Source: Photobacterium sanguinicancri (GTDB taxonomy: Bacteria > Pseudomonadota > Gammaproteobacteria > Enterobacterales > Vibrionaceae). From it: a stretch of DNA of 64,000 nucleotides. The translations under genes were made by a program, and so were the position numbers. This document shows positions 55,419 through 64,000 of the stretch, in pieces (within the stretch, counting starts at the first letter, position 1; each line of letters opens with the position of its first letter). The DNA lies in the NCBI RefSeq assembly GCF_024346675.1, contig NZ_AP024850.1, positions 2,728,001-2,792,000 of the forward strand. The letters run 5' to 3'. The notes beneath the pieces were generated by a model that made no database searches, was not told the DNA's origin, and worked only from the letters and a program-made list of their open reading frames with translations.

Positions 55419-57029
55419 ATGATGTTTCATATTGTGAACCGCATTCGACCTACCATATTACTCTTACTTACTATATTTACTAGCGCAACCTGCCGTGCAA
55501 CAGAGACCGTCACTCTGCAGTTACGATGGTTACACCAAGCAGAATTTGCGGGATTTTATATCGCAAAAGCAAAAGGGTATTACCAAGATGTAGGGCTTAA
55601 CGTTGTTATAAATCCTGGTAAAGATGGAAAAAGTGCACTGCATTCAGTTTTGTCACGTGAAGCTGATTTTGGCGTGGGTAACTCTGAAATTTTAGTCGCA
55701 TATAGCCAAGGGCTTCCTCTTGTAGCACTTGCCAATATTTTTCAACGATCCCCTTCTGTACTTATCACCAAAACAAGCAGTCAGATTGATTCATTAACAC
55801 AGCTCGCAGGTAAACGCATCATGATGTTTAGCGGTAATGAAGACGCTGAGATCATCGCGATGCTGACTAAAAATGGCGTGAGTATTAATAATTTTCACCA
55901 AGTCAAAACACGCAGTGATATCGATGATTTAATCACTGGTGATGTAGATGCATACAGCGGCTATCTAACTAACGAACCCTTTTTACTTAGTCAGCAAGGT
56001 ATTGAAACAACCATCTTTGACCCGACTGAGTACGGTGTCTATTTTTACAGTGATATTATTTTCACCCACCAAGACCTCGCCACTAATCGTCATGATCTCG
56101 TTAAAGCTTTTCGCGCGGCGAGTTTAAAAGGGTGGGAGTATGCGCTCAAAAATCTGCCAGAAACCCTTGATGTATTAGAAACCTATAACACAGGGAAAAG
56201 CCGTACCTTATTATATAGCGAACTGCTCGCCAGTAAGGCGATGATCATGCCTGAGTTGGTTGAAATGGGTCATATGAATGTGACGCGTTGGCAACAAATT
56301 GCCGATGAGCTATACCAGCTCAACATTATTCCAAAGACGACTATCAACGAGCAGTTTCTATTCCCTTTACAGGAAAAGAACAATCTCCTTCAACTTCAGC
56401 CTTGGCTGAATATCGCGGGGGTGATTTTTATCATTAGTTTAGCGGCACTGAGCTACTATTCATGGATAAACCATAAACTCAAACAAGAGATCAACCGTCG
56501 GATCCAATCAGAAAAGAAAGCGGAGAACATCGCCCGTAAAGACATGCTTACCGGTGTTGCTAACCGTTATGCCTTGATAGAAATCCTACATAAAACAATT
56601 AATAGCAAAGCCTTGCAGCAATCTGCCCCAGCCTTACTTTTCATCGATCTTGATAACTTCAAAGCAGTCAATGATACCTTTGGTCATCAAACTGGGGATC
56701 GTGTCTTACAACAGTTTTGCTTTAGAGTGAACGGGCTATTGCGAGGTTCCGCTTTTTTCGCACGTTTAGCTGGTGATGAATTTATTATACTAATGACGAA
56801 ATCAAGTATTGATGATGTTGATAGTTTAATGGATAAGATTACCGAACAAGCTGAAAAGCCCTTTATTATCGGAGGGAACACTGTCTCTATCGGTGCTAGT
56901 ATCGGGGTCACTTATTACCGTAACGGCGACACACCTGAATATTTTCTTTCACGCGCTGACAGCCATATGTACGGCAATAAAAAACGCTCCCGTCAGGAGC
57001 GCTTTACTGAAACAATTAAAGATTGTTAA
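55419..57029 (+). CDS. Periplasmic NMT1/THI5-like sensor fused to GGDEF diguanylate cyclase
   Basis: The 536-residue membrane protein has a signal peptide (ATCRA), then an NMT1/THI5-type substrate-binding domain (about 30-290; QLRWLHQAEFAGFYIAKAKGYY and the ligand segment LALANIFQRSP). A single membrane helix follows near 330-350 (IAGVIFIISLAALSYYSWI), then a short linker and a GGDEF domain (about 375-530). The signature reads AGDEF, and LFIDLDNFKAVNDTFGH, with the metal Asp, is intact, so cyclase activity is likely. It would turn uptake of a small pyrimidine-like or thiamine-type ligand into c-di-GMP. No EAL partner is nearby. Confidence 0.85.
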   Translation: MMFHIVNRIRPTILLLLTIFTSATCRATETVTLQLRWLHQAEFAGFYIAKAKGYYQDVGLNVVINPGKDGKSALHSVLSREADFGVGNSEILVAYSQGLPLVALANIFQRSPSVLITKTSSQIDSLTQLAGKRIMMFSGNEDAEIIAMLTKNGVSINNFHQVKTRSDIDDLITGDVDAYSGYLTNEPFLLSQQGIETTIFDPTEYGVYFYSDIIFTHQDLATNRHDLVKAFRAASLKGWEYALKNLPETLDVLETYNTGKSRTLLYSELLASKAMIMPELVEMGHMNVTRWQQIADELYQLNIIPKTTINEQFLFPLQEKNNLLQLQPWLNIAGVIFIISLAALSYYSWINHKLKQEINRRIQSEKKAENIARKDMLTGVANRYALIEILHKTINSKALQQSAPALLFIDLDNFKAVNDTFGHQTGDRVLQQFCFRVNGLLRGSAFFARLAGDEFIILMTKSSIDDVDSLMDKITEQAEKPFIIGGNTVSIGASIGVTYYRNGDTPEYFLSRADSHMYGNKKRSRQERFTETIKDC

Positions 57030-57037
57030 CCGACTAT

Positions 57038-57442
57038 TTATACAGAAGTTACTTCAATTTGTAATTTAACTTGCTGATTTGCATCGTTATCGATTGATTC
57101 AAAAGAGGCTGGTGTATTCAAACCTGTCGATAATACTGGTGCAATAATTGTTCGCCAGCCACCGTCGTCTAAGCGCTCTTGTACTTTAAAAGCAATTTTA
57201 AGCTCTTCCGCTGAAACTTCTAATAATTCAGCGCTACCGACAAGCTCTCTGCGCGTATTACCCTGATCATCTGTATCAAAAAATACGGTTTCTTCGCCAG
57301 GAAGTAGTGACAGCGACGTATTAACGGTTTGCTTACTATCTGCACCCGTTAATTCAAAATTCACATCTAACAACCAATCAGCCATAGCTAAAGGGCTTAA
57401 TAGAGCACTAAACAGGACGAGGCCTTTACTCCATTCATTCAT
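57038..57442 (-). CDS. Secreted protein of unknown function
   Basis: The 134-residue product has a signal peptide (SPLAMA, then DWLLDVNFEL) and looks all-beta (alternating hydrophobic residues, ending VKLQIEVTSV). I recognise no family. It lies 5 bp after the DUF2919 gene on the same strand, so the two form an operon, and convergent with the GGDEF gene 8 bp away. A periplasmic role is likely from the signal. Confidence 0.75.
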   Translation of the reverse strand: MNEWSKGLVLFSALLSPLAMADWLLDVNFELTGADSKQTVNTSLSLLPGEETVFFDTDDQGNTRRELVGSAELLEVSAEELKIAFKVQERLDDGGWRTIIAPVLSTGLNTPASFESIDNDANQQVKLQIEVTSV

Positions 57443-57447
57443 TTGCT

Positions 57448-57915
57448 TTATCTCTCTACAGGTCTATCTGCAAATGTATTCTTCACTCGTGAGCTTCTTA
57501 GCAAATACATAGTTAGCCAAGCTGTGATTAAGATCATCACACCATTTGGCCAACTAAACACACCCTGTGTCATGAATAAATGATACGTTTGCAATAAACA
57601 ATCTGACAAATAGGCGACGAGTAATAATTGTTTTCCATGCCGCCATATATAATTACTTATTTTATTATGCTTATGTCGTTGTCCGCTGAGCCAAGCGAGC
57701 AATAAGCTTGGCAACCCTAGCAACAGACCAACATAGAGGCTTTCTTTTAATGGATAAAACAGAGTGAGCAGCTGTGATCCTTGCTGGCGACTGGCTCCTG
57801 CCATCACAAATATAATCCAAGCCTTAGCACTGAATGCCAAAGTCAGCCATAACATAGGCGAAGGCTTTAACAAGCCATGCTCATCATAAGCACTAAATGA
57901 ATACCGCAAAATCAC
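57448..57915 (-). CDS. DUF2919 (YfeZ-like) inner-membrane protein
   Basis: The 155-residue protein has four hydrophobic segments and the DUF2919 pattern: YDEHGLLKPSPMLWLTLAFSAKAWIIFVMAGASRQ at the N-terminus and FSWPNGVMILITAWLTMYLL at the C-terminus. E. coli YfeZ lies in the same region as YfeX. First gene of a two-gene operon with the unknown secreted protein. Function unknown. Confidence 0.82.
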   Translation of the reverse strand: MILRYSFSAYDEHGLLKPSPMLWLTLAFSAKAWIIFVMAGASRQQGSQLLTLFYPLKESLYVGLLLGLPSLLLAWLSGQRHKHNKISNYIWRHGKQLLLVAYLSDCLLQTYHLFMTQGVFSWPNGVMILITAWLTMYLLRSSRVKNTFADRPVER

Positions 57916-58369
57916 TCCTAGCTACACGGGGTCTTTCTATATTTATATCTATAGCTATGGTGGCGCGATACCCTACATTCAACCCTACATTAAGTTTGTA
58001 GTAGCACCTTAAGCCATCCCCATAAAATAAAAACCTTACCTTTTTAATTCTGTGGTGCACCGCACTCTTTCGCTTGGCAAGTTGTCGTTTCGATCACAAT
58101 TTTTGAGTGAAACTTTCAATGAAAATGAACTATCAACTGAAATAACAAACTTAACCATAAATAATAAAACATACAGCAATTAAGATCATTTACCATTAAA
58201 ATCAAACAGATAAACTCAAAATGCAATATTCACTTTCGTGCTAACACTTAATTTCACTTGTTGAAATATTCCTACATAATAATGAAAAGTTATACAAAAT
58301 AGTCCATAACATTTCTGCCTGAAATTCACGTATAATCAATGGAAACGCAGCCTAACCTTATGGATTTAA
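57916..58369. other. intergenic, divergent promoter region
   Basis: About 450 bp, AT-rich. A TATAAT at 58331-58336 lies at a suitable distance upstream of the DUF2956 gene; its -35 is not clear. An 8-bp palindrome GGTGCACC lies at 58054-58061. No gene or RNA recognised. Confidence 0.5.
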
Positions 58370-58708
58370 ATGTCTAATTCAAAACAGCACCAAGCACCGT
58401 CACAAGAGACGCAAGATGAAGCTATGAAAATTGCGCGCGCAACGCAAAAGACAGGTCAAACCAAAGAACAGACAAAACTGATAGCACAAGGCGTCCAAAA
58501 AGGTATTGAACTGTATAAAAAACAACAGAAATCAAAAGCACGCGAACGTGATAAGTTAAAGAAGAAGCAAACTAAAAGCAGTAACAAACCAGAAGCCACA
58601 CAAGAAGAGGCTTCAATCACGTCACATATTGAATATAAGCAACATTGGTTACCATGGGCCCTACTGTTCGCTTCATGGGGTGGCTTTGCGTTCTATCTGC
58701 TACGGTAG
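58370..58708 (+). CDS. DUF2956 family protein
   Basis: The 112-residue protein has a highly charged N-terminal region (KQHQAPSQETQDEAMKIA ... Lys/Gln-rich) and one C-terminal membrane helix (WLPWALLFASWGGFAFYLL). It matches the DUF2956 family of Vibrionaceae, a predicted tail-anchored inner-membrane protein. Function unknown. It is followed by the DUF1499 lipoprotein gene after 78 bp on the same strand. Confidence 0.82.
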   Translation: MSNSKQHQAPSQETQDEAMKIARATQKTGQTKEQTKLIAQGVQKGIELYKKQQKSKARERDKLKKKQTKSSNKPEATQEEASITSHIEYKQHWLPWALLFASWGGFAFYLLR

Positions 58709-58786
58709 GATAAGTGAAAGGTACTCAGGCTTACTCACTCGCTGAGCTATCACATAAGTTATTGCCGAATCATTACAAGGATAAGT

Positions 58787-59236
58787 ATGAATAAACATCT
58801 AATTCGACTCCCGCTATTCTCTCTTTCTATAATGCTATTCGGTTGCTCAAATGCTGATAGCGTCAATATAGCGAATCGTACGGGCTTACCCTGCAATGAT
58901 AAGCCTAATTGCGTCTCAACCATCGATGAACGTGCTGAGTACAGCCTTGACGCTTTCAACCTATCTGAAGCGGGTCTAGATAGTTGGCCGCAAATTGAAC
59001 AAGTTGCCTTAGCCCTTCCTGGTGCTCGACTGGGTGAGCGCGCTGAACGGTATATTCGTGTTGAGTGTGTCAGTAGCGTATTCAAATTTGTTGATGACTT
59101 TGAAATCCATCAAAACGGTGACATGCTTGAAGTTCGATCAGAATCCCGAACAGGTTACTCGGATTTTGGGGTTAACCGCGAACGAGCAGAGACATTTCGA
59201 CAACAGCTGCTCGATGCGAAGCTGATCGCACCGTAG
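58787..59236 (+). CDS. DUF1499 family lipoprotein
   Basis: The 149-residue lipoprotein has a lipobox (IMLFGC) and the DUF1499 pattern (CNDKPNCVSTIDER, EYSLDAFNL, ARLGERAERYIRVEC, FVDDFEIHQ, SRTGYSDFGVNRERAE). The two N-terminal cysteines after the lipid-modified one may form a disulfide. A ribosome-binding site (AAGGATAAGT) precedes it. Function unknown. Confidence 0.85.
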   Translation: MNKHLIRLPLFSLSIMLFGCSNADSVNIANRTGLPCNDKPNCVSTIDERAEYSLDAFNLSEAGLDSWPQIEQVALALPGARLGERAERYIRVECVSSVFKFVDDFEIHQNGDMLEVRSESRTGYSDFGVNRERAETFRQQLLDAKLIAP

Positions 59237-59342
59237 AGTGAGTGGAGATCGATCACAGAAGGGAGAAAGCTAAAAATCAAGTTGGTAATGATTCTCATTT
59301 AGATCTATAGTATATCCATCGACATACTTGGTGGAGAAGATC

Positions 59343-59540
59343 ATGGACAGACCAACATTTCTTATCTTTAGCTTCCTTGGCTTATTGCTCATGGCTACGC
59401 TGCATTTAGGTGAAATTTGGTTTAGCCAAGAATCTTCAAACATTGCCCACTTAATCATAGAGTGGCTGCCCATTTATACAGTGTGGGCTATGCTACTTAT
59501 CATCGGGCTGGTGAAACGCGTCTCGACAATTCCGTCCTAG
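59343..59540 (+). CDS. Small hydrophobic membrane protein, unknown
   Basis: The 65-residue product, from the ATG at 59343 (MDRPTFLIF), has two membrane helices (FLIFSFLGLLLMATLHLGEIWF and LIIEWLPIYTVWAMLLIIGLV). GGTGGAG precedes the ATG by about 6 bp and supports that start over an upstream TTG. It may be a real gene conserved in Vibrionaceae, but I recognise no family, so it is a hypothetical. It is convergent with the nap genes. Confidence 0.6.
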   Translation: MDRPTFLIFSFLGLLLMATLHLGEIWFSQESSNIAHLIIEWLPIYTVWAMLLIIGLVKRVSTIPS

Positions 59541-59593
59541 TAAGCGCTAGCGATATAGGCCAGTTCACTGAGAGCCATACGATTTTGTCTCAT

Positions 59594-59624
59594 AAAAAAG
59601 CCACGTCTAAATCGACGTGGCTTT
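59594..59624 (-). terminator. terminator of the nap operon
   Basis: AAGCCACGTC/GACGTGGCTT stem with a TAAATC loop and, on the minus strand, a run of T; 28 bp after the last nap-linked gene. Confidence 0.9.
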
Positions 59625-59651
59625 ATGGTTTATTGGCCATCTACTACACTA

Positions 59652-59786
59652 TCAAACGTTCTTATCTTTACCTAAAGACAATAACCAGATAGAAACTACA
59701 GCTACAGCGGCAAAACCAGATAAGATGATTACAGGCATTGCGGCATAACCAAGTACGTGCCAGATAATCGACTCTAAAGTACTCAT
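59652..59786 (-). CDS. TIGR02808-family short membrane protein, nap-linked
   Basis: The 44-residue protein (MSTLESIIWHVLGYAAMPVI..., one membrane helix, ending GKDKNV) is too short for routine ORF calling. It matches my memory of TIGR02808, a one-helix protein described near nap genes in Photobacterium and Vibrio. A start at 59786 is supported by an AAGGGG about 10 bp upstream. It follows napC by 21 bp and is probably the last gene of the operon. It may act like small subunits such as NapE; function unknown. Confidence 0.8.
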   Translation of the reverse strand: MSTLESIIWHVLGYAAMPVIILSGFAAVAVVSIWLLSLGKDKNV

Positions 59787-59807
59787 CGCTCATTTACCCC
59801 TTAGTTA

Positions 59808-60380
59808 TTACCAACCTTCGACATCTTTCATGTCAGGCAGTTTATGTGCAATACCTTTATGACAGTCTACACATGTTTTATCGCCTGAAGCCAGTGCTGT
59901 CGAGTGTTGCTTAACACTACGAGGTCCTTGCTCTGAGAAATCCATGTAATCGAAGTTATGACAGTTACGACACTCTTGCGAGTCGTTATTTTTCATGCGT
60001 TTCCATTCACGATGCGCTAAATGGCCTCGACGTGCTTGGAATTTCTCTTCGGTACCTATGGTTCCCATTGCAAATGCAACAAGCTCTTTTGATGCCTGTA
60101 CTTTACGTACAATTTTATCAGTCCAGTTATGTGGTACGTGACAGTCAGAACAAATAGCACGTACGCCAGAACGGTTAGAGTAGTGAACGGTTTCACGGAT
60201 TTCTTTCACAATCGGTGCGTGACAACCAGAACAGAACTCTTCAGTGTTTGTCGCTTCCATACCCGTGTTAAACGCGCCCCAGAATGCCAAACCACCAATG
60301 AAACCCATAAACAACACTAAACCAACAGCCACCTTACTCGGTGATGTCATTCGGCGCCAAAACGCCTTTAATATGTTCAT
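59808..60380 (-). CDS. napC: Periplasmic nitrate reductase-linked tetraheme cytochrome NapC
   Basis: The 190-residue cytochrome is anchored by an N-terminal helix (AVGLVLFMGFIGGLAFWGAF) and has four CxxCH heme sites: CSGCH, CSDCH, CRNCH and CVDCH. NapC carries electrons from menaquinol (or ubiquinol) to NapB-NapA. Gene order nap F-D-A-B-C is complete here for this type. It is 11 bp after napB. Confidence 0.95.
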   Translation of the reverse strand: MNILKAFWRRMTSPSKVAVGLVLFMGFIGGLAFWGAFNTGMEATNTEEFCSGCHAPIVKEIRETVHYSNRSGVRAICSDCHVPHNWTDKIVRKVQASKELVAFAMGTIGTEEKFQARRGHLAHREWKRMKNNDSQECRNCHNFDYMDFSEQGPRSVKQHSTALASGDKTCVDCHKGIAHKLPDMKDVEGW

Positions 60381-60391
60381 AAATGCCCCTT

Positions 60392-60865
60392 TTATTCCAC
60401 GCTGTCGCGTAATGCATCAACACGCTTAAAGGTGTTGCCAACTAAAGGCTTAGCATCAGCTTGGGGAACGTGGCACTGCTGACAGAAGTAACGACGAGGC
60501 GATACATCTGAAAGCACTTGGCCTTCACGGGTCTCATAGTGGGTTACACTAATTTTTGTTGCGCCCATTTCTTTTGCATTCTTCCAGCTATGGCACGATA
60601 AACATTTATTCGCATTCAACGATACTTCGTAGTTACGAATAGTATGTGGAATAAGTGGTGGCTGATAAACGTAATCGCTATCAATCACACCTTGGTCTCG
60701 CGGATAACGTTTAAAGTCATCTGCAGGACGCGTTGTTTCAAGTTCACTTGCACCGCGTAGTGATTCAACACCACCAATACCGCGCTCATATTGAGCGTCG
60801 TCACTGTGCGCAACACCTGTGAAAAAAAGCCCTACCGTCATAAGGGCAAGCATTAATCGTTTCAT
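60392..60865 (-). CDS. napB: Diheme cytochrome subunit NapB
   Basis: The 157-residue periplasmic protein has a signal peptide (TGVAHS, then DDAQYERG) and two CxxCH sites, CLSCH and CQQCH. It passes electrons from NapC to NapA in the periplasm. Located 75 bp after napA. Confidence 0.95.
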   Translation of the reverse strand: MKRLMLALMTVGLFFTGVAHSDDAQYERGIGGVESLRGASELETTRPADDFKRYPRDQGVIDSDYVYQPPLIPHTIRNYEVSLNANKCLSCHSWKNAKEMGATKISVTHYETREGQVLSDVSPRRYFCQQCHVPQADAKPLVGNTFKRVDALRDSVE

Positions 60866-60940
60866 TCTTTTCTCCGCCTATAATGGCTAAATTCGAAGCT
60901 AGTATCCTGCCTCTAACAAGAAGCAGGATTGGCTTATCAA

Positions 60941-63430
60941 TTACGCGACTTTAGTAATTTTGATTGGACACTTCTTGTAATCTGTCTGTTTAGACAGTGG
61001 ATCAGTTGCATCCAAAATCAACTTGTTCACCAAAACACGTGCATCAAAGAACGGTACGAAAACCAGGCCTACTGGCGGACGGTTACGACCACGCGTTTCA
61101 ACGCGACAACGCACTTCACCACGACGAGAAGCAAGATTAACTTCGTCACCACGGCGCAATCCGCGAGTTTGTGCATCATCTGGGTGGATATAACACACTG
61201 CATCAGGTACAGCTTTGTATAGTTCAGGTACACGACGTGTCATAGTACCTGTGTGCCAATGCTCAAGAACACGGCCTGTACATAGCCACATATCGTATTC
61301 TTTATCTGGCATTTCAGGTGCAGGTTCAAACGGGGCAAAAATGATGTTTGCTTTACCATCACCATGGCCGTAGAAACGGAAGCTTTCGCCTGCTGGTACG
61401 TATGGGTCAGAACCTTCAGCAAAGCGCCATTGCGTTTCTTTACCATTAACTACAGGCCAACGTAGACCACGCACTTGGTGGTAAACATCGTATGGTGCTA
61501 AATCATGGCCGTGGCCACGACCAAACATTGCATACTCTTCAAACAGACCTTTCTGTAGGTAGTAGCCTTGTGCTTTTGCATCATCGTTCAGTTCTTGTGC
61601 TTCAGATAGTGGGAACTTATCTACTTGGCCGTTACGGAACAAAACTTCGTACATGGTTTTGCCACGGTACTCAGGTTTCAGAGCTAATAGCTCTTCGCCC
61701 CACACTTCTTCAATTTTGAAGCGCTTAGAGAATTCCATGATCTGCCAAAGGTCAGATTTCGCATCACCTTGCGCTTCTACTTGTTGGTACCATGCTTGTG
61801 TACGGCGTTCTGCGTTACCGTAAGCGCCTTCTTTTTCTACCCACATTGCTGTTGGTAAGATCAAATCAGATGCTTGCGCTGTTGCCGTTGGGTATGGGTC
61901 AGAACATACGATAAAGTTCTCTGGGTTACGGTAACCCGGTAGACGTTCTTCATTGATGTTTGGACCCGCTTGCATGTTGTTGTTACACATTACCCAGTAA
62001 GCATTTAGCTTGCCGTCTTTTAACATGCGATCTTGTAAAACAGCGTGGTAGCCTGGTTTTGGTGGAATAGTACCTTCTGGTAGCTTCCAAATACCTTCAG
62101 CGATAGCACGGTGCTTAGGATTAGCAACAACCATATCTGCTGGTAAACGGTGCGAGAAAGTACCTACTTCACGCGCTGTACCACAAGCCGATGGTTGGCC
62201 TGTTAGTGAAAATGGGCTGTTACCAGGCTTAGAAATTTTGCCTGTTAGCAAGTGGATGTTGTACACCAAGCTGTTCATCCACACACCGCGAGTATGTTGG
62301 TTCATACCCATAGTCCATAGTGACATTACTTTGGTGTTTGGATCCGCGTATTGCTTTGCCATCTCAAGTAGTTTCGCTTCTGAAACGCCTGACATTTTTG
62401 ATGCTTTCTCTAACGTGTATTCCGCAACAGAGGCTTTGTACTCGTCAAAATTCATCGCGTACATTTTGCCCGAGTTGGCATGCGCTGCTTTTTGTTGCAA
62501 AGGGTGCTCATCACGCAGACCATAACCGATATCGGTTTCAGCACGTTTGAAGTTAGTGTGCTTATTAACGAAATCCCAGTTAACCGCATCGTTTTGGATG
62601 ATGTAGTTCGCAATGAAGTTCGCAATAGCAAGGTCAGTTTGTGGCTCGAAGATCATACCGTTATCAGCCAACTCAAACGAGCGGTGATAGTAAGTAGAAA
62701 GCACGTTTACTTTAACATGTGGGTGACTCAAACGACGGTCAGTAATACGTGTCCACAAAACAGGGTGCATCTCAGCCATGTTTGAACCCCACAGAACGAA
62801 TGCGTCTGCGTGTTCAAAATCATCATAACAACCCATAGGCTCATCGATACCGAAAGTACGCATAAACGCACCTACCGCCGATGCCATACAGTGACGTGCA
62901 TTCGGATCGATGTTGTTAGAACGGAAGCCTGCTTTCATCATTTTCGATGCCGCATAACCTTCCATTACAGTCCATTGACCTGAACCGAACATACCCACAC
63001 TTGTTGGACCTTTTTCTTTCAGTGCGTCTTTCCACTTCTCTGCCATGATATCGAACGCTTGATCCCAAGAGATCGGCGCGAAATCACCATTTTTATCAAA
63101 CTTACCATCTGTCATACGCAGCATTGGTGTCTGTAGGCGATCTTTACCGTACATGATCTTAGACAGGAAGTAGCCTTTAATACAGTTTAAGCCTTTGTTT
63201 ACTGGCGCTTCAGGGTCACCCTGAGTTGCCACAACTCGGCCATTCTGTGTACCCACAAGTACTGAACAACCTGTACCACAAAAACGACAAGGCGCTTTGT
63301 CCCACTTAATTTTAGTTTGGTCAGAACTAACGATTAGGTTAGTTGCTGACGCAGGCAGGGTAATTCCCGCAACAGCAGCGGCTGATGCTGCCGCGTTTGC
63401 TTTCACAAACGCACGTCGTGTCATTTTCAT
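60941..63430 (-). CDS. napA: Periplasmic nitrate reductase catalytic subunit NapA
   Basis: The 829-residue Mo-bisMGD enzyme reduces nitrate to nitrite in the periplasm (EC 1.9.6.1). The N-terminus has a Tat signal (TRRAFVKA ... ITLPASA). The [4Fe-4S] ligands are CRFCGTGC near residue 48, with the fourth Cys in GLNCIKGYF, and the Mo-ligand Cys is in the [15 protein letters not shown] region. Tat export and maturation should use NapD, encoded just before it with a 4-bp overlap (ATGA). Normal length. Confidence 0.97.
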   Translation of the reverse strand: MKMTRRAFVKANAAASAAAVAGITLPASATNLIVSSDQTKIKWDKAPCRFCGTGCSVLVGTQNGRVVATQGDPEAPVNKGLNCIKGYFLSKIMYGKDRLQTPMLRMTDGKFDKNGDFAPISWDQAFDIMAEKWKDALKEKGPTSVGMFGSGQWTVMEGYAASKMMKAGFRSNNIDPNARHCMASAVGAFMRTFGIDEPMGCYDDFEHADAFVLWGSNMAEMHPVLWTRITDRRLSHPHVKVNVLSTYYHRSFELADNGMIFEPQTDLAIANFIANYIIQNDAVNWDFVNKHTNFKRAETDIGYGLRDEHPLQQKAAHANSGKMYAMNFDEYKASVAEYTLEKASKMSGVSEAKLLEMAKQYADPNTKVMSLWTMGMNQHTRGVWMNSLVYNIHLLTGKISKPGNSPFSLTGQPSACGTAREVGTFSHRLPADMVVANPKHRAIAEGIWKLPEGTIPPKPGYHAVLQDRMLKDGKLNAYWVMCNNNMQAGPNINEERLPGYRNPENFIVCSDPYPTATAQASDLILPTAMWVEKEGAYGNAERRTQAWYQQVEAQGDAKSDLWQIMEFSKRFKIEEVWGEELLALKPEYRGKTMYEVLFRNGQVDKFPLSEAQELNDDAKAQGYYLQKGLFEEYAMFGRGHGHDLAPYDVYHQVRGLRWPVVNGKETQWRFAEGSDPYVPAGESFRFYGHGDGKANIIFAPFEPAPEMPDKEYDMWLCTGRVLEHWHTGTMTRRVPELYKAVPDAVCYIHPDDAQTRGLRRGDEVNLASRRGEVRCRVETRGRNRPPVGLVFVPFFDARVLVNKLILDATDPLSKQTDYKKCPIKITKVA

Positions 63431-63699
63431 GAGTCGTCCTCAGATTGCGAATCGAAGTGTTCAATTTGGTGATACACTAAAAAAGTGATTAAAACGTCTT
63501 CTAAGTTATTGATTTTATCTATTGTGTCCGTCACGTAGCCTTGATTCTCCGTTTCAAGTACTACAATGATTTTTCCCTCTTCACTCTCGCCGTGTATTTC
63601 TGTGTTTGGCATTTCTAAAATCTGAGCTTTTACTGTTTCTAGGGACTCAGGTTTAACATGCACCACAAGGCTAGAGATATGTACTTCATCCAGCGCCAT
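63427..63699 (-). CDS. napD: NapA maturation chaperone NapD
   Basis: The 90-residue cytosolic chaperone binds the NapA Tat signal during maturation. Family marks are [23 protein letters not shown] and the [12 protein letters not shown] strand. It overlaps napA by 4 bp (translational coupling) and follows napF by 3 bp. Confidence 0.93.
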   Translation of the reverse strand: MALDEVHISSLVVHVKPESLETVKAQILEMPNTEIHGESEEGKIIVVLETENQGYVTDTIDKINNLEDVLITFLVYHQIEHFDSQSEDDS

Positions 63700-63702
63700 A
63701 TA

Positions 63703-63999
63703 CTATTTCTCTTCTTGTTGGCTGGTTATCATGGTGATAGCTGATGTTGGGCAGGTAGCAACGCATGCACCACAGCCATTACAAACATCCAATTCAAAAA
63801 CGGGTTGTGCTACACCACCAGCCTGTAATTTGAATCGAATGGCTTGTACCTCACACATATCACCGCAGCTACGGCACTCAACGTTGTTTTGAGCTAAACA
63901 TTGTTGAGTCACTTGTGCTTTTACATCCCAGGCGGCTTCCGTTGTAGGGCGGAATAACGGCTCGGGACAAGCTTGTGCACAGCGGGTGCAGAAGGTACA
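63703..63999 (-). CDS. napF: Ferredoxin-type protein NapF, 5' end outside window
   Basis: The open frame runs off the window edge, so the start is missing; a GTG at 63912 is internal. Iron-sulfur cysteine motifs are visible: CTFCTRCAQACPEP near the edge, CRSCGDMC, and CNGCGACVATCPTSAI. NapF is a cytosolic [4Fe-4S] protein thought to help in loading or activating NapA. The first visible gene of the nap operon; its promoter is outside the window. Confidence 0.93.
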   Translation of the reverse strand, partial: CTFCTRCAQACPEPLFRPTTEAAWDVKAQVTQQCLAQNNVECRSCGDMCEVQAIRFKLQAGGVAQPVFELDVCNGCGACVATCPTSAITMITSQQEEK

Positions 64000-64000
64000 T

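Overview
The window looks like chromosomal DNA of a marine gamma-proteobacterium of the Vibrionaceae, most probably Photobacterium (P. profundum-like). The basis is the OmpU-type porin pair, the FlgO/FlgP/FlgT flagellar-ring genes typical of Vibrio-type sheathed flagella, the napFDABC operon with its tiny TIGR02808 companion, a tandem tRNA-Tyr array, and Enterobacteria/Vibrio-like gene order (ligA-zipA-cysZ-cysK-ptsHI-crr; aroC near epmC-yfcL). The species assignment is inference. No phage, insertion sequence, integron or CRISPR array was seen.

Layout. 1-4.3 kb: the 3' end of a YjbH-type exopolysaccharide outer-membrane gene, an AT-rich glycan-modification-like pair (GT-like beta-propeller protein and GNAT acetyltransferase), then yfcL and epmC. 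4.5-7.9 kb: TRIC-type channel, aroC, rluF with a long disordered tail. 8-12.5 kb: a 17-bp minisatellite, then an RND efflux permease and its adaptor. 12.6-14.05 kb: nine identical tRNA-Tyr(GTA) genes in about 156-bp tandem units with a good promoter and a terminator. 14.3-21.3 kb: response regulator with TPR-like tail, an ornithine-racemase-like/YfcC transporter operon with a LysR gene, and a glutathionyl-hydroquinone reductase. 21.5-29 kb: xthA, grxB, an Omp85-like protein and a second RND pump whose proton-relay residues are altered. 29.2-34.5 kb: a basic-amino-acid ABC transporter and an orphan chitooligosaccharide-binding-protein-like solute-binding protein. 34.5-37.2 kb: flgP, flgO, flgT and tRNA-Arg(CCT). 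37.5-45 kb: PAP2 phosphatase, an unannotated 58-residue secreted peptide, gltX and two porin/DUF2057 pairs. 45.4-54.2 kb: ligA, zipA, cysZ, cysK, ptsH, ptsI, crr. 54.3-59.6 kb: Dyp peroxidase, a periplasmic-binding/GGDEF fusion and several small conserved envelope genes. 59.6-64 kb: nap operon, with napF cut by the window edge.

How the genes fit together. Most of the window is core metabolism and envelope function: cysteine synthesis, PTS sugar uptake, nitrate respiration, aromatic amino-acid synthesis, DNA repair and replication. The less ordinary parts are the tRNA-Tyr array, whose spacers carry a hairpin supported by compensatory base changes; the RND pump with a D-to-A and a K-to-R change at the proton relay; the paired porins with a shared 5' leader and neighbouring DUF2057 proteins; the racemase-transporter operon; and the small secreted peptide. 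I found no clear wholly new multi-gene system; the tRNA spacer hairpins and the altered RND pump are the best leads.
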